A stretch of 21,861 nt of DNA from JBHJOF01 sp050330055 (GTDB lineage: Bacteria > Pseudomonadota > Alphaproteobacteria > Kiloniellales > JAKSDN01). Each line of letters opens with the position of its first letter. Within the stretch, counting starts at the first letter, position 1. Positions 8,196-14,727 of the stretch are shown here, in pieces. The notes beneath the pieces were generated by a model that made no database searches, was not told the DNA's origin, and saw only the letters and a program-made list of their open reading frames with translations. The translations under genes were made by a program, and so were the position numbers. The stretch is taken from positions 1-21,861 of the forward strand of contig JBHJOF010000072.1 in NCBI GenBank assembly GCA_050330055.1. Reading direction: 5' to 3'.

Positions 8196-8209
8196 TTGCC
8201 GTCACTATC
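8171..8209. promoter_or_regulatory. palindrome cluster, probable MocR operator
   Basis: ATAGTGGCACTTAT (8171-8184) is an imperfect palindrome with GTG/CAC halves. A further CACTATC lies at 8203-8209. ATAGTG (8171-8176) and CACTAT (8203-8208) are perfect inverted copies with centres 32 bp apart, about three helical turns. CACTTATC (8178-8185) and CACTATC (8203-8209) also form an imperfect direct repeat spaced 25 bp. Multiple spaced half-sites between divergent genes are typical of dimeric MocR regulators. Binding by this particular protein is inferred. Confidence 0.5.
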
Positions 8210-8355
8210 GGGAAAGTCGCAATGGTCGATGCTGGCGGCTTGATCAGCCGGTTTCCCGGTCCGCTCGCCTCTCCTTGCTTCGGTCGATCTCCAACCCGTG
8301 GCCTCGTGCCGCGTGATGCAACCGGTGACGCGCTCCCCATCGAACCAACCTATCA

Positions 8356-9459
8356 ATGAAGATCAAGAGCATAGAAACCTTCTGCAATCAGTACGTCGGC
8401 GTCCTGCGCATCCGGACGGACGAGGGGCACGAGGGCTGGGGCCAGGTATCGCCCTACAACGCCGACATCACCTCGCTGATCGTGCACCGGCAGATCGCGC
8501 CCTGGGCGCTCGGCGCCGATGCGCTCGATATCGAGCATCTCGTCGACATCATCCCGGAGCGCGAGCACAAGTTCCCCGGCTCCTACCTGCGTCGTGCCCT
8601 GGCCGGACTCGACACCGCGCTTTGGGACCTGCGTGGCAGGCTCGAGGGCAAGAGCGTCTGCGAGTTGATCGGCGGCAAGCCCGGGCACCTGCGCGTCTAC
8701 GCCTCCTCCATGAAGCGGGATATCACCCCGCGCGACGAAGCGGAGCGGCTCCTGCGCTTGCGCGATCAATACGGCTACGAGGCCTTCAAGATTCGCATCG
8801 GCGCGGAATGCGGGCGCGACGTCGACGAGTGGCCCGGGCGTACCGAGGAGATCGTCCCGACCATGCGCAAGGCCCTTGGCGACGACGCCGAGCTCCTGGT
8901 CGACGCCAACAGCGGATTCTCGCCCGGGCGTGCGATCCAAGTCGGCATGATGCTGCAGGACTATGGCGTGTGCCACTTCGAGGAGCCCTGCCCCTACTGG
9001 GAGCTGGAGCAGACCAAGGCGGTCGCCGACGTCTTGGAGCTGGACGTGGCCGGCGGCGAGCAGGACTGCGACCTCTCGACCTGGCGGCACATGATCGGGA
9101 TGCGCGCGGTCGACATCATCCAGCCGGACGTCTGCTACCTGGGCGGCCTGACGCGCACGCTGCAGGTGGCAAAGATGGCTGAGCGGGCCGGCCTCCCCTG
9201 CACGCCGCACAGCGCCAATCTGTCGATGGTGACGCTGTTCACCATGCACCTCCTCGGCGCCATCCCGAACGCGGGGAAGTACCTGGAGCTCTCCATCGAG
9301 GGCCCGGACTACTACCCCTGGCAGGAGGGTCTGTTCTGCGAATCGCCCTACGCGATCGCGGACGGCCAGGCGACGATTCCGGACGCGCCCGGCTGGGGCG
9401 TGGAAATCCGGCCCGAGTGGCTGGATCAGGCTGCCTACCAGGTCAGCGAGATGAGCTAG
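8356..9459 (+). CDS. enolase-superfamily enzyme (mandelate racemase/muconate lactonizing family), function unknown
   Basis: This 367-residue protein has the usual length and opens with a typical capping domain (MKIKSIETF). The barrel shows K145-x-R147 (FKIRIG), metal ligands D183 (VDANSG), E209 (HFEEP) and E235 (GGEQ), and a His-Asp dyad D258 (IQPD)/H285 (TPHSAN) as in mandelate racemase. The second Lys of the racemase KxK motif is Arg. N185 replaces the catalytic His found near this position in galactonate dehydratases. The enzyme should abstract a proton alpha to a carboxylate, leading to epimerisation or dehydration. Its substrate cannot be assigned. The start is fixed by the N-terminus, although no Shine-Dalgarno is visible. 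It is the first gene after the MocR operator region and lies only 2 nt before the aldehyde dehydrogenase gene. This points to an amine-related carboxylate or sugar-acid-like intermediate rather than mandelate. Confidence 0.88.
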   Translation: MKIKSIETFCNQYVGVLRIRTDEGHEGWGQVSPYNADITSLIVHRQIAPWALGADALDIEHLVDIIPEREHKFPGSYLRRALAGLDTALWDLRGRLEGKSVCELIGGKPGHLRVYASSMKRDITPRDEAERLLRLRDQYGYEAFKIRIGAECGRDVDEWPGRTEEIVPTMRKALGDDAELLVDANSGFSPGRAIQVGMMLQDYGVCHFEEPCPYWELEQTKAVADVLELDVAGGEQDCDLSTWRHMIGMRAVDIIQPDVCYLGGLTRTLQVAKMAERAGLPCTPHSANLSMVTLFTMHLLGAIPNAGKYLELSIEGPDYYPWQEGLFCESPYAIADGQATIPDAPGWGVEIRPEWLDQAAYQVSEMS

Positions 9460-9461
9460 TC

Positions 9462-10955
9462 ATGGCAACGGTCATTCAGGGCTTGGTCGAAGAAGCGCTC
9501 GCCACCGGCACGATCATGAACCTGCCGGACCGGCATTTCATTCAAGGGCAATGGGTTGCCGCGGCCTCCGGCCGCATGATCGAGGTCTTCGACCCCGGCT
9601 CCGGCCGCACCTTCGCTCGCGTGGCCGCGGGCGATGCCGCGGACGTCGAGGCCGCCGTGGCTGCCGCCAAGGCGGCCCTGCCGGGGCCGTGGCGCAGGAT
9701 CACGCCGGCGGAGCGAGGCCGCCTGCTGTACCGGGCCGCCGCCCTGATCCGGCAGAACGCCGACCGGCTGGCCGTGGTCGAGAGCCTCGACAGCGGCAAG
9801 TGCCTGCGAGAGGCGCAGGGCGACGTGGCGGGCGCCGCGCGGGCCTTCGAATACTACGCCGGGGCCTGCGACAAGCTGCAGGGCGACAGCATACCCCTGG
9901 GGCCGGACTATCTCGCCTATACGATCAAAGAGCCGGTCGGCGTCACCGCCCACATCATCCCCTGGAACTATCCGATCTCGACCACGGCGCGCGGCGTGGC
10001 GCCCGCCCTGGCGGCCGGCTGCACGGTCGTGGCCAAGCCGGCGGAGCAGACCCCCTTAACCGCCCTCATGCTGGCCGACATCCTGCAGGAGGCCGGACTG
10101 CCGGACGGCGTCTACAACGTGGTGACGGGCAGCGGGCCGGAGGCCGGCGCGCCTCTGGTGGCGCACCCCGACGTGCAGCACGTGACCTTCACCGGCTCGG
10201 TCGAGACCGGAACCCTGGTCATGCAGGCGGCGGCGCGCAACATCACGCGGGTCACGCTCGAGCTCGGCGGCAAGTCGCCCGTGGTGGTGCTGGCCGATTG
10301 CGACCGGGACAAGGCGCTCGAAGGTGTGCTCGGGGCGATCTATGAGAACGCCGGCCAAATCTGCTCGGCCGGGTCGCGCCTGGTGATCGAGCGCAGCATT
10401 CACGACGAGTTCCTGCAGAGCCTGATCCGGCGGGCCGAGCGGCTGACCCTCGGCCACGGCCTGCGCAACACGCAGGTCGGACCGGTCAATTCCCTAGAGC
10501 ATCTCAACAGGATTGCCGGCTATGTGGACGGCGCCAAGGGGCGCGGCATCTGCGTGGCGACCGGCGGCGCGCCCACGACCGATCCACAGACAGGCCTCGG
10601 CTGGTTTTTCCAGCCGACCATTCTGGACCAGGTCGCGGCCGACGACATCGTGGCTCAGGAGGAGATATTCGGACCCGTGCTGGCGGTGCAGGTCGTCGAC
10701 TCGATCGACGAGGCAACGGTGATCGCCAACGGAACGCCCTACGGTCTGGTCGCCGGCATCTATACTCGGGACCTGAGCAAGGCGCAGCGTTTCGCTCGCG
10801 ACGTCGATGCCGGCCAGGTCTATATAAACGAGTACTTCGCCGGCGGGATCGAAGTGCCCTTCGGCGGCAACAAGAAGTCCGGATTCGGGCGGGAGAAGGG
10901 GCTGGAGGCCCTGCGCAGCTATTGCAAGATCAAGGGCGTCGCTGCTCGCATCTGA
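9462..10955 (+). CDS. NAD(P)-dependent aldehyde dehydrogenase
   Basis: From the ATG at 9462 (2 nt after the enolase-superfamily stop) the enzyme is 497 aa, the normal ALDH length. An ATG further upstream at 9417 would overlap the previous gene and add 15 non-family residues, so it is not preferred. It oxidises an aldehyde to the acid in the cytoplasm. Visible residues are N169 (IPWNYP), coenzyme-site K192 (AKPAEQTP), TFTGSVETG (242-250), catalytic base E267 (LELGGKSP) and nucleophile C301 (GQICSAGSR). The C-terminal FGGNKKSGFGREKG motif is intact. It resembles betaine-aldehyde, aminobutyraldehyde and gamma-glutamyl-gamma-aminobutyraldehyde dehydrogenases. Its position before a PuuB-like amine oxidase gene suggests it removes the aldehyde made by that oxidase. 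The exact substrate is unknown. Confidence 0.93.
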   Translation: MATVIQGLVEEALATGTIMNLPDRHFIQGQWVAAASGRMIEVFDPGSGRTFARVAAGDAADVEAAVAAAKAALPGPWRRITPAERGRLLYRAAALIRQNADRLAVVESLDSGKCLREAQGDVAGAARAFEYYAGACDKLQGDSIPLGPDYLAYTIKEPVGVTAHIIPWNYPISTTARGVAPALAAGCTVVAKPAEQTPLTALMLADILQEAGLPDGVYNVVTGSGPEAGAPLVAHPDVQHVTFTGSVETGTLVMQAAARNITRVTLELGGKSPVVVLADCDRDKALEGVLGAIYENAGQICSAGSRLVIERSIHDEFLQSLIRRAERLTLGHGLRNTQVGPVNSLEHLNRIAGYVDGAKGRGICVATGGAPTTDPQTGLGWFFQPTILDQVAADDIVAQEEIFGPVLAVQVVDSIDEATVIANGTPYGLVAGIYTRDLSKAQRFARDVDAGQVYINEYFAGGIEVPFGGNKKSGFGREKGLEALRSYCKIKGVAARI

Positions 10956-10992
10956 AGCCCAATCGATGCCCGGCAAAGGTCGGGACCGTAGC

Positions 10993-12291
10993 ATGAGCGA
11001 GCGTCTCTTTGCCCCGGACTTCAAGGTCACGCCGTACTGGTGGGAACGCACGCCGCGCCCCGACCTGGGCCAGCAAGCGCTGCCGCAACGTGCCGACGTC
11101 GCCATCGTCGGCTCCGGCTACACGGGACTCTGCGCCGCCCTGCAAACGGCACGCGCCGGACGCCATACTGTGGTGCTCGACGCCGAGGACGCCGGCTGGG
11201 GCTGCAGCTCGCGCAACGGCGGGCAGATCAGCACGAGCATCAAGCCGTCGCTCGCGGCGCTGGCCAAGACCCATGGCCGGGACCGCGCCCTTGCCATCCT
11301 GCAGGAGGGCCATGCCGCCCTCGTCTGGATCGGCACGTTCATCGCCGAAGAGGGAATCGACTGCGATTTCCGGCGCGTCGGCCGCTTCTACGGCGCCCAC
11401 AGCCCGGCCCGCTGCCGCGCGCTCGAGCGCAGGATCGCCGATGAGCCCAGCGAGCTGCCGACCGGCGCCTATCTGGTGCCGCGCGCCGAGCAACACCGGC
11501 AGATCGGCAGCGACTTCTATCACGGCGGCATCGTCTATCCCAGGCACGCGTCGCTCGACCCGGCGCGCTACCACAAGGGACTGCTTGATCGCGCGCTTGC
11601 CGCCGGCGTCCAGGTCGTCCCGCGCTGTGCGGTCAGGCAGACAGACCCCGATGGCACTGGCCACCGGTTACGGACGGACAAGGGCGAGCTGCTGGCCCGC
11701 GACGTGGTGATCGCAACCAGCGGCTACAGCGGCCGTCTCAGCCCCTGGCATCGCCGGCGCATCATCCCGATCGGCAGCTACATCATCGCCACGGAGCCGC
11801 TGGCGCCCGACCTCGCCCGGCGCCTGATTCCGGACGACCGCGTGATCACCGATACCCGCAAGCTCGTCGTCTACTACCGGCTTTCGCCGGACGGCACGCG
11901 GCTGCTGTTCGGGGCGCGCGTGTCGCTGCGCGAGACCGATCCCCGCACCAGTGCCGCGCCGCTCCACGCCGAGATGACGCGCCGCTTCCCGGAGTTGGCC
12001 AAGACGCGCATCACGCATTCCTGGATGGGATTCGTCGGCTACACCTTCGACCAGTTGCCGCACCTGGGCCGCCGGGACGGCATCCACTATGCCATGGGCT
12101 ACTGCGGCTCCGGCGTGTCGTTGGCGAGCTATCTGGGCACGCGGATCGGCCAGCAGCTCCTGGGCCTGCCCGAGGGCCGCACGGCACTGGACCAAGCCTC
12201 GTTCCAGTCCCGTCCCTACTACTGGGGCTATCCCTGGTTCCTCGCCCCCTCGATCGCCTACTACCGCTGGCGCGATCAACGGTCCTGGTAA
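10993..12291 (+). CDS. FAD-dependent amine/amino-acid oxidoreductase (DAO family, PuuB-like), copy 1
   Basis: From the ATG at 10993 this is a 432-residue DAO-family flavoprotein. An in-frame ATG at 10966 lacks a ribosome site and would add nine non-family residues. The FAD fold is ADVAIVGSGYTGLCAAL (34-50), followed by the CSSRNGGQIS turn (71-80) common to PuuB-like oxidases. The C-terminal FAD block contains a GYxFDQLPHLG-type segment and GYCGSGVSLASYLG. The tail PWFLAPSIAYYR resembles the tail of the second oxidase in this window. Family members oxidise primary or secondary amines (gamma-glutamylputrescine, N-methyl amino acids) to an imine, then an aldehyde, with H2O2 or electron-carrier reduction. 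It lies 37 nt after the aldehyde dehydrogenase gene, so both are probably one transcript. No PuuA glutamylation gene is present, so a true Puu pathway is not supported. Confidence 0.88.
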   Translation: MSERLFAPDFKVTPYWWERTPRPDLGQQALPQRADVAIVGSGYTGLCAALQTARAGRHTVVLDAEDAGWGCSSRNGGQISTSIKPSLAALAKTHGRDRALAILQEGHAALVWIGTFIAEEGIDCDFRRVGRFYGAHSPARCRALERRIADEPSELPTGAYLVPRAEQHRQIGSDFYHGGIVYPRHASLDPARYHKGLLDRALAAGVQVVPRCAVRQTDPDGTGHRLRTDKGELLARDVVIATSGYSGRLSPWHRRRIIPIGSYIIATEPLAPDLARRLIPDDRVITDTRKLVVYYRLSPDGTRLLFGARVSLRETDPRTSAAPLHAEMTRRFPELAKTRITHSWMGFVGYTFDQLPHLGRRDGIHYAMGYCGSGVSLASYLGTRIGQQLLGLPEGRTALDQASFQSRPYYWGYPWFLAPSIAYYRWRDQRSW

Positions 12292-12338
12292 TGCCCTGCA
12301 ACAGGCATTCCGCCAGCTCGCCGGTCACCTCCCCGGCG
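12290..12338 (+). terminator. two hairpins after the first FAD oxidase gene
   Basis: AATGCC (12290-12295)/GGCATT (12304-12309) is a perfect 6-bp stem with an 8-nt loop, overlapping the TAA stop codon. CGCCGG (12319-12324)/CCGGCG (12333-12338) follows, also with an 8-nt loop. No T-run follows either one. They may slow or end transcription before the separate promoter region of the ABC genes. Confidence 0.35.
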
Positions 12339-12372
12339 GCCCTTCCGGCTGCGCCCGACGCCCGGATTGGCA

Positions 12373-12402
12373 TTGTCAAATGTTCAGAATGGACCTTGTT
12401 AT
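12373..12402 (+). promoter_or_regulatory. candidate promoter of the ABC importer operon
   Basis: TTGTCA (12373-12378) matches the -35 consensus at 5 of 6 positions. A TGTTAT (12397-12402) -10-like hexamer (4 of 6) lies 18 bp away, or TTGTTA with 17 bp. The segment is AT-rich compared with the flanking genes. The leader to the ATG at 12478 would be about 70 nt. Confidence 0.45.
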
Positions 12403-12446
12403 CAGACCATTTGAGTCGCGACACTCATGATAATGGACAAGACCAT
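12376..12446. promoter_or_regulatory. repeat-rich operator region before the binding-protein gene
   Basis: Four AATGGWC-type half-sites occur: AATGGAC at 12388-12394 and 12432-12438, and inverted GACCATT at 12405-12411 and GACCAT at 12441-12446. In addition, TCAAATG (12376-12382) and CATTTGA (12408-12414) form a perfect 7-bp inverted repeat with centres 32 bp apart that brackets the promoter spacer and -10. The arrangement suggests regulator binding over the promoter. Which protein binds is not known; the nearby MocR regulator is the obvious candidate. Confidence 0.45.
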
Positions 12447-12477
12447 GTCGTCATCATCACTCTGGGAGGCCACAACA

Positions 12478-13530
12478 ATGCGCCAACGCACACCGCTGGT
12501 CTTGGCGGCCGCTGTCACCGCACTCCTGGGCGTCGCCGCGTCCGGCGCGTCCGCCGATGAGATCACCGTCGCCTCCTGGGGCGGCTCCTATCAGGAAGCA
12601 CAGAGCAAAGCGCTGTTCGGCCCCGCCGCGGAGGCCATGGGCATCACCGTCAAGGAAGAGACCTATGGCGGCATGTCCGACGTTCGCCTGAAGGTCAATG
12701 CCGGGGCGGTCACCTGGGACATCGTCGCCAGCGGCTCCGGCAGCGCCGCCCGCGCTGGCGCGGAAGGGCTGCTCGAGCCCCTCGACTATTCGATCATCGA
12801 TGTCTCGACCTTCTATCCCACACTGAAGGATGAGTACTGCGTCGGCACCGACGTCTTCTCGACCGTGTTTGCCTGGAGCACCGACACCTATGGCGAGCAA
12901 GGGCCGCAAAGCTGGGCCGATTTCTGGGATGTTGAGAAGTTCCCAGGCACGCGGGCCTACCGCAACGCGGTGGCGGGCGCGCTGGAGCCGGCGCTGATGG
13001 CCGACGGCGTGCTGCCGGAAAAGGTCTATGAGGTTCTCTCCACCGACGAGGGCATCGAGCGGGCGATCAACAAGATTCGCGAGCTCAAGCCCCACATTGC
13101 CGTCTGGTGGTCGTCCGGCGCGCAGCACGCCCAGCTCATGAAGGATGGCGAGGTCGACATGACCACCGGCTGGAACGGCCGCTTCGACAACGCCGCCAAG
13201 GACGGCGCAAAGGTCACCTATACCTTCAATCAGGCCCTGCTCGACTACGACTGCTTCGCCATTCCCAAGGGAGCGCCGAACAAGGACCTGGCCATGAGGT
13301 TCCTGGCCGAGGTCAGCAAGCCCGAGCTGCAGGCCAATCTGCCCGACTACATCACCTACGGGCCGACCAACAAAAAGGCCTATGAGCTGGGCAAGATCGA
13401 CGAGGCGACCGCCAGGGCCCTGCCGTCGCACCCGGACAATGCGGCGAAACAGCTGCCGATCAACCTCGAATGGTATATTGAGTTCGAGGAGAAGGCCTCG
13501 GCCGCCTATCAGGATTTGCTGACCGAATAG
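12478..13530 (+). CDS. ABC transporter periplasmic substrate-binding protein (PotD/COG0687-like)
   Basis: The start at 12478 is set by GGGAGG at 12464-12469 (8-nt spacing) and by the signal peptide; the longer frame from 12427 is unlikely. The 350-aa precursor has a basic N-terminus, a hydrophobic core and an ASA cleavage site at 24-26, leaving mature DEITVASWGGSYQ. This opening and later GxxxMTTGWNGR and YDCFAIPKGAPNKD segments are typical of the polyamine/opine/spermidine-type family-1 binding proteins. It should capture the substrate in the periplasm for the importer encoded by the next three genes. Ligand residues cannot be read reliably, but many family members bind cationic or zwitterionic amines, in line with the amine oxidase neighbours. 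It has its own promoter region, and a strong hairpin after its stop may protect the upstream mRNA and give excess binding protein over membrane subunits. Confidence 0.93.
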   Translation: MRQRTPLVLAAAVTALLGVAASGASADEITVASWGGSYQEAQSKALFGPAAEAMGITVKEETYGGMSDVRLKVNAGAVTWDIVASGSGSAARAGAEGLLEPLDYSIIDVSTFYPTLKDEYCVGTDVFSTVFAWSTDTYGEQGPQSWADFWDVEKFPGTRAYRNAVAGALEPALMADGVLPEKVYEVLSTDEGIERAINKIRELKPHIAVWWSSGAQHAQLMKDGEVDMTTGWNGRFDNAAKDGAKVTYTFNQALLDYDCFAIPKGAPNKDLAMRFLAEVSKPELQANLPDYITYGPTNKKAYELGKIDEATARALPSHPDNAAKQLPINLEWYIEFEEKASAAYQDLLTE

Positions 13531-13557
13531 CGGCGACCGCCAGCCGCGCTGGTCAAG

Positions 13558-13592
13558 GGTGAAGGGTGACGGCTCGAACGTCGCCCTTCACC
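13558..13592 (+). terminator. strong stem-loop between binding-protein and ATPase genes
   Basis: GGTGAAGGGTGACG (13558-13571) pairs with CGTCGCCCTTCACC (13579-13592) over 14 positions with one G-U wobble and a 7-nt loop (GCTCGAA). It begins 28 nt after the binding-protein stop. What follows is GCCTGTTTG, not a T-run. It is more likely an mRNA-stabilising or partial-termination element than a full terminator, because the three downstream genes need readthrough. Confidence 0.7.
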
Positions 13593-13625
13593 GCCTGTTT
13601 GCTGCTTGCGCCATGAGGACAGCCA

Positions 13626-14723
13626 TTGCCGAGCGAGACGACCGCCCCTAGGCAGGGCCTGCCGATCACCATTCGTTCCGTCACCAAGACCTACGGCAAG
13701 GTCTTCGCGTTGCGCGACGTCGACCTCGAAGTCAGGCCGGGAGAGTTCCTCACCCTGCTGGGCCCGTCCGGGTCGGGCAAGACGACGCTGCTGATGGTCC
13801 TTGCCGGCTTTACCCGGCCGGACTTCGGCAGCGTTCGCTTCGGCGAGACTGAGGTGATCCGCAAGCCGCCCCACAAGCGCGACGTCGGCATGGTGTTCCA
13901 GAGCTATGCCCTCTTTCCCCACATGACGGTCGCCGACAATGTCGGGTTCGCGCTGCGGCTGCGCCGGCTGCCCAAGGCGGAGATCGCCCGGCGCGTCGAG
14001 GGCGCGCTTCAGACGGTCCAGTTGGCCGGATACGGGGACCGGCGAATCCACCAGCTGTCCGGCGGCCAGAAGCAGCGCGTCGCGCTGGCTCGCGCCATCG
14101 TGTTCGAGCCGCGCATCCTGCTGATGGACGAGCCGCTCTCCGCGCTCGACAAGAAGCTGCGCGAGCACATGCAGATCGAGCTCAGGCGGCTGCACGACAA
14201 GCTCGGCATGACCACGGTCTACGTCACCCACGACCAGCGCGAGGCTCTGACCATGTCGGACCGCATCGCAGTGATCAATCATGGCGTGGTGAAGCAGCTC
14301 GACGAGCCGCGCCGGCTCTACGAGCGGCCGGCCAACAGGTTCGTGGCCGAGTTCATCGGCGAATCCACCTTCCTCCCGGTCAGCGTCTCGGACGGCAGGG
14401 CCTACTACGAGTCCATGCCGCTGCATCTCCAGGAGCAGCCGAACGGAGCCAGGCGCTACCACCTGCTGCTGCGTCCCGAGCGTCTGCACCTGGTAACGGG
14501 CCCGCCTGCGCCGGATGTCAACGCCTTCATCGGCCGGGTAACCGACCTTGTCTATCAGGGCGAGAGCTTTCTCATGTACGTCACGCTGGCCGGCTGCGTC
14601 GAGGTCGGGGTGCGAGGGGTCACGCGGCGCGACGCGATGGCCGAGGTACCCCAGGTGGGCGGCGAGGTCACGCTGGGGCTGCACCGGGACGACGCGGTCC
14701 TGATCGCCGACGCGGAGGACTAG
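13626..14723 (+). CDS. ABC transporter ATP-binding protein (PotA-like)
   Basis: This 365-aa ATPase powers the importer at the inner face of the cytoplasmic membrane. It shows Walker A GPSGSGKTT (46-54), Q-loop FQSYALFP (91-98), signature LSGGQ (144-148), Walker B ILLMDEP (164-170), D-loop SALD and the switch H202. A C-terminal TOBE-type domain (about 245-360) is typical of PotA/MalK/FbpC ATPases. The start is a TTG at 13626 with GAGGA at 13615-13619, 6 nt away. The nearest upstream ATG (13613) is out of frame, and the next in-frame ATG lies inside the Walker A region. A TTG start behind a stem-loop would keep ATPase levels below those of the binding protein. The two permease genes follow with a 4-nt gap and then a 4-nt overlap. 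Confidence 0.94.
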   Translation: MPSETTAPRQGLPITIRSVTKTYGKVFALRDVDLEVRPGEFLTLLGPSGSGKTTLLMVLAGFTRPDFGSVRFGETEVIRKPPHKRDVGMVFQSYALFPHMTVADNVGFALRLRRLPKAEIARRVEGALQTVQLAGYGDRRIHQLSGGQKQRVALARAIVFEPRILLMDEPLSALDKKLREHMQIELRRLHDKLGMTTVYVTHDQREALTMSDRIAVINHGVVKQLDEPRRLYERPANRFVAEFIGESTFLPVSVSDGRAYYESMPLHLQEQPNGARRYHLLLRPERLHLVTGPPAPDVNAFIGRVTDLVYQGESFLMYVTLAGCVEVGVRGVTRRDAMAEVPQVGGEVTLGLHRDDAVLIADAED

Positions 14724-14727
14724 GGAC

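Larger units (their letters stand above)
8012..8355. other. divergent control region between MocR and enolase-superfamily genes
   Basis: This 344-bp stretch holds no convincing gene. The open minus frame across it is upstream of the family N-terminus of MocR, though a short extension from 8143 is possible. It contains an AT-rich island at 8151-8210, unlike the GC-rich surroundings, with a palindrome cluster and a candidate mocR promoter. AATGGT occurs twice in the same orientation (8151-8156 and 8221-8226), 70 bp apart. The 130 bp before the enolase ATG shows no clear -10/-35 pair and no Shine-Dalgarno sequence. Confidence 0.6.

Noticed and set aside
7181..8359. 392-aa plus-strand frame over mocR and its control region
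   Set aside because: It opposes conserved MocR domains and runs through operator DNA; its composition is that of a shadow frame.
8356..9459. hydroxyproline-betaine epimerase (HpbD) assignment for the enolase-superfamily gene
   Set aside because: HpbD belongs to the muconate-lactonizing group with Lys bases on both sides. This protein has a mandelate-racemase-type Asp-His dyad, and no Rieske demethylase gene is adjacent.
10966..10992. upstream ATG at 10966 for the first FAD oxidase
   Set aside because: There is no ribosome site, it adds nine residues without family similarity, and the ATG at 10993 fits better.
8356..12291. gamma-glutamylputrescine (Puu) pathway
   Set aside because: PuuB-like and ALDH genes are present, but no glutamine-synthetase-like PuuA or PuuD hydrolase is in the window, and an enolase-superfamily gene is not part of that pathway.
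12427..12477. upstream ATG at 12427 for the binding protein
   Set aside because: It would put 17 residues before a standard signal peptide and ignore the well-placed GGGAGG before 12478.
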